Below are positions 41,931 through 50,731 of a DNA stretch of 64,000 nucleotides, one piece after another; within the stretch, counting starts at the first letter, position 1, and each line of letters begins with the position of its first letter. Location of the stretch: assembly GCF_900105245.1 (NCBI RefSeq), contig NZ_FNSZ01000001.1, forward strand, positions 5,888,001-5,952,000, read 5' to 3'. The notes beneath the pieces are model-generated. The model did not search any database. It worked only from the letters and a program-made list of their open reading frames with translations, and had not been told where the DNA came from. The translations under genes and the position numbers were made by a program. This stretch comes from Streptomyces sp. 1222.5. GTDB taxonomy: Bacteria; Actinomycetota; Actinomycetes; Streptomycetales; Streptomycetaceae.

Positions 41931-43539
41931 GACCACCGTCGACACCACGGGGCCGGGGGACAAGGCGCCGGCAGCCCCGTCGGAGGCGACCCCGACCGCC
42001 GGCCTGCGCGGCCATCCATGGCTCACTCTCCTCACCGTCGCCGTAGGCGTCATGATGGTGGCCCTCGACGGCACCATCGTGGCGATCGCCAACCCGGCGA
42101 TCCGGGACGACCTGCACGCGACCTTCGCCGACGTGCAGTGGATCACGAACGCCTACTTCCTGGCCCTCGCCGTCACGCTCATCACCGCCGGCAAGCTGGG
42201 TGACCGCTTCGGCCACCGGCAGACCTTCCTCATCGGCGTGACCGGCTTCGCCGCCGCCTCCGGTGCCATCGGCCTGTCCCACAGCATCGCCGCGGTCGTC
42301 ACCTTCCGCGTCTTCCAGGGCCTGTTCGGCGCGCTGCTGATGCCGGCCGCCCTCGGCCTGCTGCGCGCCACCTTCCCCGCCGAGAAGCTCAACATGGCGA
42401 TCGGCATCTGGGGCATGGTGATCGGCGCCTCCACCGCGGGCGGTCCGATCCTCGGCGGCGTCCTGGTCCAGCACGTCAACTGGCAGTCGGTGTTCTTCAT
42501 CAACGTGCCCGTCGGCGTGCTCGCCCTCGCCCTCGGCACGCTGATCCTGCTGGACCACCGCGCGAAGAACGCCCCGCGCTCCTTCGACATCCCCGGCATC
42601 GTGCTGCTCTCCGGCGCGATGTTCTGCCTGGTGTGGGCCCTCATCAAGGCGCCGACCTGGGGCTGGGGCGACGGCAGCACGTGGGCGTTCCTCGCGGCGT
42701 CGGTGCTGCTCTTCGGTCTGTTCGCCTTCTGGGAGACGAAGGTCGCCGAACCCCTGATCCCGCTGGGCCTGTTCCGCTCGGTCCCGCTGTCCGCGGGCGT
42801 GGTGCTGATGGTCCTCATGGCCATCGCCTTCATGGGCGGCCTCTTCTTCGTCACCTTCTACCTCCAGAAGGTGCACGGCATGAGCCCCGTCGACGCGGGC
42901 CTGCACCTGCTGCCGCTCACCGGCATGATGATCGTCGGCTCTCCGCTGGCGGGCGCCGCGATCACCAAGCTCGGCCCGCGCATCCCGCTGGCCGGCGGCA
43001 TGGCCGTGACCGCGGTCGCCATGTACGGCATGTCGACGCTCGAGGCCGGGACCGGCAGCGCGGTGATGTCGGTCTGGTTCGCCCTGCTCGGCCTCGGTCT
43101 CGCCCCCGTGATGGTCGGTGCCACCGAGGTCATCGTCGGCAACGCCCCGATCGAACTGTCCGGTGTGGCGGGCGGCCTCCAGCAGGCGGCCATGCAGATC
43201 GGCGGCAGCCTGGGCACGGCCGTGCTGGGTGCCGTGATGGCCTCCAAGGTGGACAGCGACCTGCCCGGCAACTGGACCGGCGCGGGGCTGCCGAAGCTGA
43301 CCCCGGCCCAGCTGGACCAGGCGTCCGAGGCGGTCCAGGTCGGCGTGGCCCCGGTGCCGCAGGGCACCCCGGAGCCGATCGCCGCGAAGATCACCCAGGT
43401 CGCCCACGACACCTTCATCTCCGGCATGAGCCTCGCCTCCCTGGTGGCGGCCGGCGTGGCGGCGGTCGCCGTGCTCGTCGCGCTGCTCACCAAGCGGGGC
43501 GCCAACGCGGAGGCGGGCGCGGGCGTGGGTCACATCTGA
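41920..43539 (+). CDS. MFS efflux transporter, DHA2 (EmrB/QacA) family
   Basis: The 539-residue exporter has about 14 membrane helices. Family motifs include MMVALDGTIVAIANPAIRDDL (motif D1), LGDRFGHRQTF (motif A), FRVFQGLFGALLMPAALGLLRATFP (motif B region) and GIWGMVIGASTAGGPILGGVL (motif C, antiporter signature). It couples proton influx to export of hydrophobic drugs or lipids. The ATG at 41920 has no proper ribosome site, matching a leaderless transcript. TetR control from the divergent gene is likely. Confidence 0.94.
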   Translation: MTSQTTVDTTGPGDKAPAAPSEATPTAGLRGHPWLTLLTVAVGVMMVALDGTIVAIANPAIRDDLHATFADVQWITNAYFLALAVTLITAGKLGDRFGHRQTFLIGVTGFAAASGAIGLSHSIAAVVTFRVFQGLFGALLMPAALGLLRATFPAEKLNMAIGIWGMVIGASTAGGPILGGVLVQHVNWQSVFFINVPVGVLALALGTLILLDHRAKNAPRSFDIPGIVLLSGAMFCLVWALIKAPTWGWGDGSTWAFLAASVLLFGLFAFWETKVAEPLIPLGLFRSVPLSAGVVLMVLMAIAFMGGLFFVTFYLQKVHGMSPVDAGLHLLPLTGMMIVGSPLAGAAITKLGPRIPLAGGMAVTAVAMYGMSTLEAGTGSAVMSVWFALLGLGLAPVMVGATEVIVGNAPIELSGVAGGLQQAAMQIGGSLGTAVLGAVMASKVDSDLPGNWTGAGLPKLTPAQLDQASEAVQVGVAPVPQGTPEPIAAKITQVAHDTFISGMSLASLVAAGVAAVAVLVALLTKRGANAEAGAGVGHI

Positions 43540-43778
43540 TCCGCGCGCGTCCCCCCTCAGCGGGCGGAATTCGCTCATCAGGGTGACGGCGCTCAAGATC
43601 CCTCGCCCCGGGCGCGCGCCACAGGTCACAGTGGGTCAAGTCCTCCGCAGGGCATGGGAGGACGGCCGGGCCGTGGCGCGCGCTGCCGGAGGGGGGCGGC
43701 GCGCGCAGGTCTGCCCCGGCGCAACCGGGGTACCCGCACAGTGAAGCCGAACTGTCCACAGGCCTCAGGGAGTTGATG

Positions 43779-44084
43779 ATGGCTGGCTTCGGGCACGGAA
43801 CGCGCGGGTACCCCCGGTCACGCGGTCGGACGTGGCAACGGTCCGGGCCGGACCGCGCGACGCTCGGGATCATCGGTGCCATCTGCGCGGTGGCGGGTTT
43901 CTTCGCGCTGGGCATCGTCCTCGGCCCGGTCGCGATGTTCTGCGGCTGGCAGTCCATGGGCCGCAAATGGTCCAACGACCGTGAGATCCCGGCCCTGGTG
44001 GCCCTGATCCTGGGCGCCATCGACACCTTGCTGGCGATCGTCGCCCTGGCGGGCGCCGCCACCTGGGGCCACGGGCTCCTGTAG
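43779..44084 (+). CDS. Small membrane protein, DUF4190-like
   Basis: The 101-residue protein has two hydrophobic hairpin segments (TLGIIGAICAVAGFFALGIVLGPVAMFCGW and IPALVALILGAIDTLLAIVALAGAATW) joined by a short loop (SMGRKWSND). This matches the DUF4190 pattern of small actinobacterial membrane proteins. GGGAG at 43768-43772 favours the ATG at 43779 over the two upstream in-frame starts. Function is unknown. Confidence 0.85.
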   Translation: MAGFGHGTRGYPRSRGRTWQRSGPDRATLGIIGAICAVAGFFALGIVLGPVAMFCGWQSMGRKWSNDREIPALVALILGAIDTLLAIVALAGAATWGHGLL

Positions 44085-44095
44085 CGGGTGTCCCT

Positions 44096-44138
44096 GCCGC
44101 GCGGGTCCGCGCCCCGGCGGGGCGCGGACCCGCGCGGC
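44096..44138. terminator. Strong bidirectional terminator, 20-bp perfect stem
   Basis: Bases 44096-44115 pair perfectly with 44119-44138 over a 3-base loop, between the DUF4190-like gene and the convergent potassium channel gene. Confidence 0.92.
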
Positions 44139-44145
44139 GCCGCGA

Positions 44146-44895
44146 TCAGCGCGGCTGCTCCTGTCGTTCCGTCAGCCGGGCCACCTCCGCCCGCAGCAGC
44201 CGGACCTCCTCGGTCAGCGAGGCGATCGCCTCCGTCTGCCGCCGCTCCTCCACGTCGTCCTTCTCGAACCGGGCGATGAACCACGCGGCGATGTTCGCGG
44301 TGACCACACCCAGCAGGGCGATCCCGGACAGCATCAGGCCGACCGCGATCATCCGCCCCAGCCCGGTCGTCGGCGCGTGATCCCCGTACCCGACCGTCGT
44401 CATCGTCGTGAACGACCACCAGACGGCGTCACCCAGCGTCCGGATGTTCCCGTTCGGCGAGTCCCGTTCCACGGACAGCACCGCGAGCGAGCCGAACATC
44501 AGCAGCCCGACCACCGACCCCACGACATACGTCGTCAGCCGGATCTGCGGAGCCATCCGCGCCCGCCGCCCCACCAGCAGCAGCGTGGACACCAGCCGCA
44601 GCAGCCGCAGCGGCTGGAGCACCGGCAGCACCACGGCGATCAGGTCGGGCCAGTGCCGTCGGACGAATTCCCCGCGGTGGGTGGCGAGCGCCAGCCGCAC
44701 GACGTAGTCCACCGCGAACGCGCCCCACACCGCCCATTCGACGGTCGTGCACGCGGTCGTCAGCGAGTCTCCCGCGGATCCGTCCACGATCGGCACCGCG
44801 TACGCGACGGCGAACGCCACCGCCAGCCCCAGCAGGGGCCGTTGGGTACGCCGTTCCCAGGCCGCCTGCGCCGGTTGTCGTTCCATACCCCGCAT
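44146..44895 (-). CDS. Potassium channel protein with six-helix-type N-terminus and coiled coil
   Basis: The 249-residue channel has a voltage-sensor-like region (PLLGLAVAFAVAYAVPIV, TTVEWAVWGAFAVDYVVRLALA, LLRLVSTLLLVGRRARMAPQ), a pore loop with the K+ selectivity filter TMTTVGYGD, and a final helix (MIAVGLMLSGIALLGVVTANIAAWF). A C-terminal coiled coil (EERRQTEAIASLTEEVRLLRAEVARLTERQ) may assemble the tetramer. Start choice is uncertain: ATG 44895 or ATG 44886, neither with a well-spaced ribosome site. Confidence 0.92.
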   Translation of the reverse strand: MRGMERQPAQAAWERRTQRPLLGLAVAFAVAYAVPIVDGSAGDSLTTACTTVEWAVWGAFAVDYVVRLALATHRGEFVRRHWPDLIAVVLPVLQPLRLLRLVSTLLLVGRRARMAPQIRLTTYVVGSVVGLLMFGSLAVLSVERDSPNGNIRTLGDAVWWSFTTMTTVGYGDHAPTTGLGRMIAVGLMLSGIALLGVVTANIAAWFIARFEKDDVEERRQTEAIASLTEEVRLLRAEVARLTERQEQPR

Positions 44896-44910
44896 CGTAA
44901 AGAAAAGGTA

Positions 44911-44941
44911 AGGGCGGTGGAGGATCGAACTCCACCGCCCT
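44911..44941 (-). terminator. Terminator of aceE, with T-rich tail
   Basis: AGGGCGGTGGAG (44911-44922) pairs with CTCCACCGCCCT (44930-44941). On the minus strand the stem is followed by TTACCTTTTCTTTAC, giving a genuine Rho-independent terminator 29 bp after the aceE stop. The T-rich tail runs directly into the start of the potassium channel gene. Confidence 0.9.
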
Positions 44942-44970
44942 CGGGGGCCCGGCTCAGCGCCGCGGCACGG

Positions 44971-47718
44971 TCAGGCGTCGCCGCCCGCCGCGCCCGGGTC
45001 CGCCGCCGAGACGTCGAGCAGCTGGTACCGGTCGATGGCCTGCTTCAGCACGGACCGGTCGACCTTGCCCTCGCGCGCCAGCTCCGTCAGCACCGCGACC
45101 ACGATCGACTGGGCGTCGATGTGGAAGAAGCGGCGCGCGGCACCCCGGGTGTCCGCGAAGCCGAAGCCGTCGGCGCCGAGGGACTGGAAGGTGCCCGGCA
45201 CCCAGCGCGCGATCTGGTCCGGAACCGCGCGCATCCAGTCGGACACGGCCACGAACGGCCCCTCGGAGCCGCCGAGCTTCCGCGTCACCCACGGCACCCG
45301 CTGCTCCTCCTCCGGATGCAGCAGGTTGTGCTCCTCGCACGCCACGGCCTCGCGGCGCAGCTCGTTCCACGAGGTCGCGGACCACACGTCCGCCCGGACG
45401 TCCCAGTCCTCGGCGAGGATCCGCTGCGCCTCGAGCGCCCACGGAACCGCGACACCGGAGGCCATGACCTGCGCCGGGATCGAGCCGCCCGTGGCCTCGG
45501 CGATCCGGTGCACGCCCTTGACGATGCCCTCGACGTCCACGCCGGCCGGCTCGGCCGGGTGCTGGATGGGCTCGTTGTAGACGGTCAGGTAGTAGAAGAC
45601 GTCCTCGCCCTGCGGGTGCTCGGGCGAGGAGCCGTACATGCGGCGCAGGCCGTCCTGCACGATGTGCGCGATCTCGTAGGCGTAGGCCGGGTCGTACGCC
45701 ACGCAGGCCGGGTTGGTCGAGGCGAGCAGCTGGGAGTGGCCGTCCGCGTGCTGCAGACCCTCACCGGTCAGGGTCGTACGTCCGGCGGTCGCACCCAGGA
45801 CGAAACCGCGCGCCAGCTGGTCGGCCATCTGCCAGAACTGGTCGCCGGTGCGCTGGAAACCGAACATCGAGTAGAAGACGTACACCGGGATCAGCGGCTC
45901 GCCGTGCGTGGCGTACGCCGAGCCGGCCGCGATCAGCGAGGCCGTGCAGCCCGCCTCGGAGATGCCGTCGTGCAGCATCTGGCCGGTCGGCGACTCCTTG
46001 TAGGCCAGGAGCAGCTCCCGGTCCACCGACTCGTACTGCTGTCCCAGCGGGTTGTAGATCTTCGCGCTCGGGAAGAAGGAGTCCATGCCGAACGTGCGGT
46101 ACTCGTCCGGCGCGATCAGCACGAACCGCTTGCCGATCTCCTTGTCCCGCATGAGGTCCTTGAGGAGGCGCACAAAGGCCATCGTCGTCGCGATGGACTG
46201 CTGGCCCGTCCCCTTCTTCACGGTCGCGTACGCCTTGTCGTCCGGCAGCTGCAGCGGCTTCGCGCGCACGACCCGCGTCGGCACGTACCCGCCGCACTGC
46301 TTGCGGCGGTCGTGCATGTACTGGATCTCCTCCGAGTCCCGGCCCGGGTGGAAGTACGGCGGCAGGCCGGAGTCCAGCTCCTTGTCGGAGATGGGCAGGT
46401 GCAGGCGGTCCCGGAAGCGCTTGAGGTCGTCGACCGTCAGCTTCTTCATCTGGTGCGTGGCGTTGCGGCCCTCGAAGTTCGGGCCCAGCGTCCAGCCCTT
46501 GACCGTCTTGGCCAGGATGACCGTCGGCTGGCCCGTGTGCTCCAGGGCCGCCTTGTACGCCGCGTAGATCTTCCGGTGGTCGTGCCCGCCGCGGCCCAGC
46601 ATCAGGATCTGGTGGTCGGTCATGTTCTCGACCATCGCGCGCAGCCGGTGGTCGTCGCCGAAGAAGTGGTCGCGGATGTAGGAGCCGGACTCGGTGGCGT
46701 AGGTCTGGAACTGCCCGTCCGGGGTGGTGTTCATCCGGTTGACCAGGACGCCGTCACGGTCCTGGGCGAGCAGCGGGTCCCAGGAGCGGTCCCAGATCAG
46801 CTTGATCACGTTCCAGCCGGCGCCCCGGAAGACCGACTCCAGCTCCTGGATGATCTTGCCGTTGCCGCGCACCGGGCCGTCGAGCCGCTGCAGGTTGCAG
46901 TTGACCACGAAGGTCAGGTTGTCCAGGCCCTCGCGGGCGGCCAGGCTGAGCTGGCCGAGCGACTCGGGCTCGTCCATCTCGCCGTCGCCGAGGAACGCCC
47001 ACACGTGCGACCGGGAGGTGTCGGCGATGCCCCGCGCCTGCATGTAGCGGTTCATCCGCGCCTGGTAGATCGCGCCGAGCGGGCCGAGGCCCATGGAGAC
47101 GGTCGGGAACTCCCAGAAGTCCGGCATCGAGCGCGGGTGCGGGTAGCTGGAGAGGCCGTCGGGGTACTTCGACTTCTCCTGGCGGAAGCCGTCGAGCTGC
47201 GTGTCGGTGAGCCGGTCGAGCAGGTAGGCGCGCGCGTAGATGCCGGGGGAGGCGTGGCCCTGGAAGAAGACCTGGTCGCCGCCGTCGCCCTCGTCCTTGC
47301 CCCGGAAGAAGTGGTTGAAGCCGACGTCGTACAGTGAGGCGGAGGACGCGAAGGTGGCGATGTGGCCGCCGACGCCGATGCCGGGCCGCTGCGCGCGCGA
47401 GACCATCACGGCCGCGTTCCAGCGCGTGGCGTTCAGGATCCGGCGCTCGATCTCCTCGTTGCCCGGGAAGAACGGCTCGCTCTTGGTCGGGATCGTGTTG
47501 ACGTAGTCCGTGCTGCGCATCTCGGGCACGGCCACGCGCCTCTCGCGAGCCCGCTCGATCAGGCGCAGCATGAGATAACGGGCCCGTTCCCGGCCGCGCT
47601 CGTCGACGGCGGCGTCGAGGGAGTCGAGCCACTCCTGGGTCTCTTCGGGATCGAAGTCAGGAACCTGACTCGGAAGGCCGCCAATGATGATCGGGTTGCG
47701 ATCGGATCCGGAAGCCAC
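44971..47718 (-). CDS. aceE: Pyruvate dehydrogenase E1 component, homodimeric type
   Basis: This 915-residue thiamine diphosphate enzyme decarboxylates pyruvate and acetylates the lipoyl group of E2, feeding acetyl-CoA to the TCA cycle and fatty-acid synthesis. The ThDP motif appears as GDGEMDEPESLGQLSLAAREGLDNLTFVVNCNLQRLDG. Other landmarks are GHIATFASSASLYDVGFNHFFRG and IVAVLTELAREG. Length matches the homodimeric AceE class rather than alpha/beta E1. The start is GTG 47718 with AAGGAA upstream; the longer frame is not supported. No E2 or E3 gene is adjacent, as is usual in actinobacteria. Confidence 0.96.
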   Translation of the reverse strand: MASGSDRNPIIIGGLPSQVPDFDPEETQEWLDSLDAAVDERGRERARYLMLRLIERARERRVAVPEMRSTDYVNTIPTKSEPFFPGNEEIERRILNATRWNAAVMVSRAQRPGIGVGGHIATFASSASLYDVGFNHFFRGKDEGDGGDQVFFQGHASPGIYARAYLLDRLTDTQLDGFRQEKSKYPDGLSSYPHPRSMPDFWEFPTVSMGLGPLGAIYQARMNRYMQARGIADTSRSHVWAFLGDGEMDEPESLGQLSLAAREGLDNLTFVVNCNLQRLDGPVRGNGKIIQELESVFRGAGWNVIKLIWDRSWDPLLAQDRDGVLVNRMNTTPDGQFQTYATESGSYIRDHFFGDDHRLRAMVENMTDHQILMLGRGGHDHRKIYAAYKAALEHTGQPTVILAKTVKGWTLGPNFEGRNATHQMKKLTVDDLKRFRDRLHLPISDKELDSGLPPYFHPGRDSEEIQYMHDRRKQCGGYVPTRVVRAKPLQLPDDKAYATVKKGTGQQSIATTMAFVRLLKDLMRDKEIGKRFVLIAPDEYRTFGMDSFFPSAKIYNPLGQQYESVDRELLLAYKESPTGQMLHDGISEAGCTASLIAAGSAYATHGEPLIPVYVFYSMFGFQRTGDQFWQMADQLARGFVLGATAGRTTLTGEGLQHADGHSQLLASTNPACVAYDPAYAYEIAHIVQDGLRRMYGSSPEHPQGEDVFYYLTVYNEPIQHPAEPAGVDVEGIVKGVHRIAEATGGSIPAQVMASGVAVPWALEAQRILAEDWDVRADVWSATSWNELRREAVACEEHNLLHPEEEQRVPWVTRKLGGSEGPFVAVSDWMRAVPDQIARWVPGTFQSLGADGFGFADTRGAARRFFHIDAQSIVVAVLTELAREGKVDRSVLKQAIDRYQLLDVSAADPGAAGGDA

Positions 47719-48133
47719 GCTGTTCCTTACCTGTCGGAGGGCCGCTGTTTCACATGTCCTGTTCGTGCCTGCACCGTTCCCCATCGTGTACCTCGGGAAC
47801 ACGTACGTCATCTCTACTGCGGGGTAACGGTGCACAGTGCCGGTCAAAACGCAACGATACGCCCGGGGTGTGACGTGATTGGCAAAGTTGTTCGAGAGGC
47901 GTGACAACACATGATTCCGAACGTGGCATTCCGGGCACTTCGGCGTGATGTGAGCCGTGGAAAATCGGGATACGGTGCCAGGAGTTGCGTCGACACGGCC
48001 AGGATCGTCACCGTTTCGGCGGTCCCGGCGGCCGGGTACTTGCGCGATCCGTCCCGCACGTGTGGACTACGGCCAATGCTTCGCGCACGCGCGTGGCTGA
48101 GATATTCACCAAGACATGATCAGGAGGCAACCC
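47719..48133. other. 415-bp divergent intergenic region between aceE and the DUF3052 gene
   Basis: No convincing gene or RNA is visible. It must hold the aceE promoter and the promoter for the DUF3052 gene. A short inverted pair GTTGT (47887-47891) / ACAAC (47904-47908) is the only dyad I noted, and it is weak. The region is less GC-rich than the surroundings in its middle third. Confidence 0.5.
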
Positions 48134-48571
48134 GTGAGCGCGACCGCGGACCACGCGGAGGAGCGGACGAACCCTGCCGCCAGGCTGGGGTTCCAGCCCG
48201 GGCAGGTGGTCCAGGAGATCGGCTACGACGACGACGTCGATCAGGAGCTCCGCAAGGCCATTGAGGAAGCCGTCGAGGGCGACCTGATGGACGAGGAATT
48301 CGACGACGTGGCCGACGCCGTTGTGCTGTGGTTCCGTGACGACGACGGCGACCTGACGGATGCGCTGGTGGACGCCACCACGTACATCGAAGAGGGCGGC
48401 GCGATCCTGCTCCTGACGCCGAAGACCGGCCGTTCGGGGTACGTGGAGCCGAGCGACATCCAGGACGCCGCCACCACGGCCGGCCTCACGGCGTCGAAGA
48501 GCGTCAGTGTGGGCAAGGACTGGAGCGGCTCCCGTCTGGCGACGCCTAAGGCGGCCAAGTCGAAGCGGTGA
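48134..48571 (+). CDS. DUF3052 family protein
   Basis: The 145-residue acidic protein reads LGFQPGQVVQEIGYDDDVDQELRKAIEEAVEGDLMDEEFDDVADAVVLWFRDDDGDLTDALVDATTYIEEGGAILLLTPKTGRSGYVEPSDIQDAATTAGL. DUF3052 is widespread in actinobacteria and has no assigned reaction; the nucleotide- or lipid-independent fold looks like a small alpha/beta domain. The GTG at 48134 is selected because AGGAGG lies six bases upstream. It is divergent from aceE. Confidence 0.9.
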   Translation: MSATADHAEERTNPAARLGFQPGQVVQEIGYDDDVDQELRKAIEEAVEGDLMDEEFDDVADAVVLWFRDDDGDLTDALVDATTYIEEGGAILLLTPKTGRSGYVEPSDIQDAATTAGLTASKSVSVGKDWSGSRLATPKAAKSKR

Positions 48572-48585
48572 CCGACACGTCACTC

Positions 48586-48618
48586 CCGGACGGGCCGGCT
48601 TCGCCCCGGCCCGTCCGG
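48586..48618 (+). terminator. Terminator after the DUF3052 gene
   Basis: CCGGACGGGCCGG (48586-48598) and CCGGCCCGTCCGG (48606-48618) form a perfect 13-bp stem 14 bp past the stop. Confidence 0.88.
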
Positions 48619-48702
48619 AACACCTCGGTGCCCGCTGCGTAGGGTGGGGCCCAGCGTTTGCTGTGCTCTCATCCGAACGGCCCACCGAAGGGATGCACGA
48701 CG

Positions 48703-49161
48703 ATGGCGATCCAGGTCGGCGACAAGGCGCCCGACTTCGAGCTCAAGGACAACCACGGCCGCACCGTGAGGCTCTCCGACTTCCGCGGCGAGAAGAACGT
48801 GGTCGTGCTCTTCTACCCCTTCGCCTTCACCGGTGTCTGCACCGGTGAGCTGTGCGAGCTGCGCGACAACCTCCCGAGGTTCGCCGACCGCGACACCCAG
48901 CTGCTCGCCGTCTCCAACGACTCCATCCACACCCTGCGCGTCTTCGCCGAGCAGGAGGAGCTGGAGTACCCCCTGCTCAGCGACTTCTGGCCGCACGGCA
49001 AAGTCTCGCGCGCGTACGGCGTCTTCGACGAGGACAAGGGCTGCGCCGTGCGGGGCACCTTCATCGTCGACAAGGAGGGCGTCGTGCGGTGGACCGTGGT
49101 GAACGGCCTGCCGGACGCCCGTGACCTGGACGAGTACGTGAAGGCTCTGGACACCCTGTAG
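48703..49161 (+). CDS. AhpE-type peroxiredoxin
   Basis: This 152-residue one-cysteine peroxiredoxin reduces hydroperoxides. The peroxidatic cysteine is C46 in PFAFTGVCTGELCELRD, which fits PxxxTxxC; a second cysteine (C51) is five residues on. FRGEKNVVVLFYPFAFTG and AVRGTFIVDKEGVVRW are typical of the BCP/AhpE branch. ATG 48703 follows an AAGGGA ribosome site. It lies just upstream of the Ter locus but after a separate promoter region. Confidence 0.94.
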   Translation: MAIQVGDKAPDFELKDNHGRTVRLSDFRGEKNVVVLFYPFAFTGVCTGELCELRDNLPRFADRDTQLLAVSNDSIHTLRVFAEQEELEYPLLSDFWPHGKVSRAYGVFDEDKGCAVRGTFIVDKEGVVRWTVVNGLPDARDLDEYVKALDTL

Positions 49162-49215
49162 GCCGACCGCGGGTCGACACCTGTGATTCGTCGGCTCCAA
49201 CGTCTGCGAGGCACG

Positions 49216-49245
49216 GGAACCCGTCACTAGGATCGGCACGTTGAT
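49216..49245 (+). promoter_or_regulatory. Candidate promoter elements for the first terD gene
   Basis: A TAGGAT hexamer (49228-49233) matches the Streptomyces -10 consensus but has only a weak -35 (TGCGAG, 49205-49210). Alternatively GGAAC (49216-49220) and GTT (49240-49242) with a 19-bp spacer resemble a SigR/ECF-type promoter, which would suit a stress gene. Confidence 0.35.
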
Positions 49246-49300
49246 CCCATAACCGAAGCAGACCGGGGCTCCCCGCCCCTGGACACCACATGGAGGACCC

Positions 49301-49876
49301 GTGGGAGTCAGCCTCAGCAAGGGCGGCAACGTATCGCTGACGAAGGAGGCCCCGGGCCTGACCGCCGTCATCGTCGGTCTGGGCTGGGACGTGCGCACCA
49401 CGACCGGCACCGACTTCGACCTCGACGCCAGCGCGCTGCTGCTCAACAACTCCGGCAAGGTCGCGAGCGACCAGCACTTCGTCTTCTTCAACAACCTCAA
49501 GAGCCCCGACGGCTCCGTCGAGCACACCGGTGACAACATCACCGGTGAGGGCGAGGGCGACGACGAGCAGATCAAGATCAACCTGGTCGGCGTCCCGGCC
49601 GACATCGAGAAGATCGTCTTCCCGGTGTCGATCTACGACGCCGAGAACCGCCAGCAGTCCTTCGGCCAGGTCCGCAACGCGTTCATCCGCGTGGTGAACC
49701 AGGCGGGCGAGCAGGAGATCGCGCGCTACGACCTGAGCGAGGACGCCTCCACCGAGACCGCCATGGTCTTCGGGGAGCTCTACCGGCACGGGGCGGAGTG
49801 GAAGTTCCGGGCCATCGGCCAGGGCTACGCCTCCGGCCTGCGAGGCATCGCCCAGGACTTCGGCGTCAACGTCTGA
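49301..49876 (+). CDS. terD: TerD-family stress protein (first tandem copy)
   Basis: This 191-residue calcium-binding-type protein starts MGVSLSKGGNVSLTKEAPGLTAVIVGLGWDVRTTTGTDFDLDASALLL. TerD signatures are DFDLDAS, GDNITGEGEGDDEQI with acidic metal-ligating residues, and FGELYRHGAEWKFRAIGQGY. TerD proteins are linked to tellurite, colicin and phage resistance, and in Streptomyces to development and ion homeostasis. The start is GTG 49301 with GGAGGA upstream. It is about 60% identical by eye to the next gene. Confidence 0.95.
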   Translation: MGVSLSKGGNVSLTKEAPGLTAVIVGLGWDVRTTTGTDFDLDASALLLNNSGKVASDQHFVFFNNLKSPDGSVEHTGDNITGEGEGDDEQIKINLVGVPADIEKIVFPVSIYDAENRQQSFGQVRNAFIRVVNQAGEQEIARYDLSEDASTETAMVFGELYRHGAEWKFRAIGQGYASGLRGIAQDFGVNV

Positions 49877-49896
49877 CACCGACAGCCCCGCACCAT

Positions 49897-49928
49897 TCCG
49901 GCGCCGACCGTTTACGGTCGGCGCCGGA
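49897..49928 (+). terminator. Hairpin between the two terD genes
   Basis: Perfect 14-bp stem (49897-49910 with 49915-49928), loop TTTA. It separates the two tandem terD genes and could end or attenuate transcription. Confidence 0.85.
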
Positions 49929-49973
49929 CGCGCAGGACAACCGAAGAAGCACCACTAGGGGAGGACCAGCAAC

Positions 49974-50552
49974 ATGGGCGTCACGCTCGCCAAGGGGGGC
50001 AATGTCTCCCTCTCCAAGGCCGCACCGAACCTCACCAACGTCCTGATCGGACTCGGCTGGGACGCGCGTTCCACCACCGGCGCGCCCTTCGACCTCGACG
50101 CCAGCGCCCTGCTGTGCGGCGCCGGGAACCGGGTACTGGGCGACGAGTACTTCGTGTTCTACAACCAGCTCACGAGCCCCGAGGGCTCCGTGGAGCACAC
50201 CGGTGACAACCTCACCGGTGAGGGCGAGGGCGACGACGAGTCGATCCTGGTCGACCTCGCCAAGGTGCCGGCGCACTGCGAGAAGATCATCTTCCCGGTC
50301 TCGATCCACATGGCGGACGAGCGCGGTCAGACCTTCGGCCAGGTCTCCAACGCCTTCATCCGGGTGGCCAACCAGGCCGACGGCCAGGAACTGGCCCGCT
50401 ACGACCTCAGCGAGGACGCCTCCACCGAGACCGCGATGATCTTCGGCGAGCTGTACCGCTACCAGGGCGAGTGGAAGTTCCGGGCCGTCGGGCAGGGGTA
50501 CGCGTCAGGTCTGCGCGGCATCGCCCTGGACTTCGGGGTGAACGTCTCCTAG
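49974..50552 (+). CDS. terD: TerD-family stress protein (second tandem copy)
   Basis: This 192-residue paralogue (MGVTLAKGGNVSLSKAAPNLTNVLIGLGWDARSTTGAPFDLDASALLCG) keeps the FDLDAS and GDNLTGEGEGDDESI acidic sites. GGGGAGGA lies just upstream of the ATG. Tandem TerD paralogues are common in streptomycetes. It is separated from the first by 97 bp holding a strong hairpin, so the two may be differentially expressed. Confidence 0.95.
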   Translation: MGVTLAKGGNVSLSKAAPNLTNVLIGLGWDARSTTGAPFDLDASALLCGAGNRVLGDEYFVFYNQLTSPEGSVEHTGDNLTGEGEGDDESILVDLAKVPAHCEKIIFPVSIHMADERGQTFGQVSNAFIRVANQADGQELARYDLSEDASTETAMIFGELYRYQGEWKFRAVGQGYASGLRGIALDFGVNVS

Positions 50553-50687
50553 GCGGGGCCTCCCCCCGATTCGTGCTGAGGCTTTTCCCACGAGGGTTGC
50601 CCTGACCGGTACCGCCGGTAGGGTGCCCCTCTAGACTCGTGGTCAACGTTTAGCAAAGCCGAGTACGGCGCGGGGGAGACCCGTCCT

Positions 50688-50711
50688 CAGACTCCGTCTG
50701 GGGGTACCCCC
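50688..50711 (+). promoter_or_regulatory. Adjacent dyads in the leader of the TerC-like gene
   Basis: CAGAC-TCC-GTCTG (50688-50700) is immediately followed, sharing one base, by the 12-bp palindrome GGGGGTACCCCC (50700-50711), 20 bp before the GTG start. The two dyads could form alternative RNA hairpins near the ribosome site or a protein site. A similar TCCGTCTGGGGGTACCCCC pattern is frequent in Streptomyces genomes. Confidence 0.6.
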
Positions 50712-50731
50712 AACACACGATTGGGTAGCCA

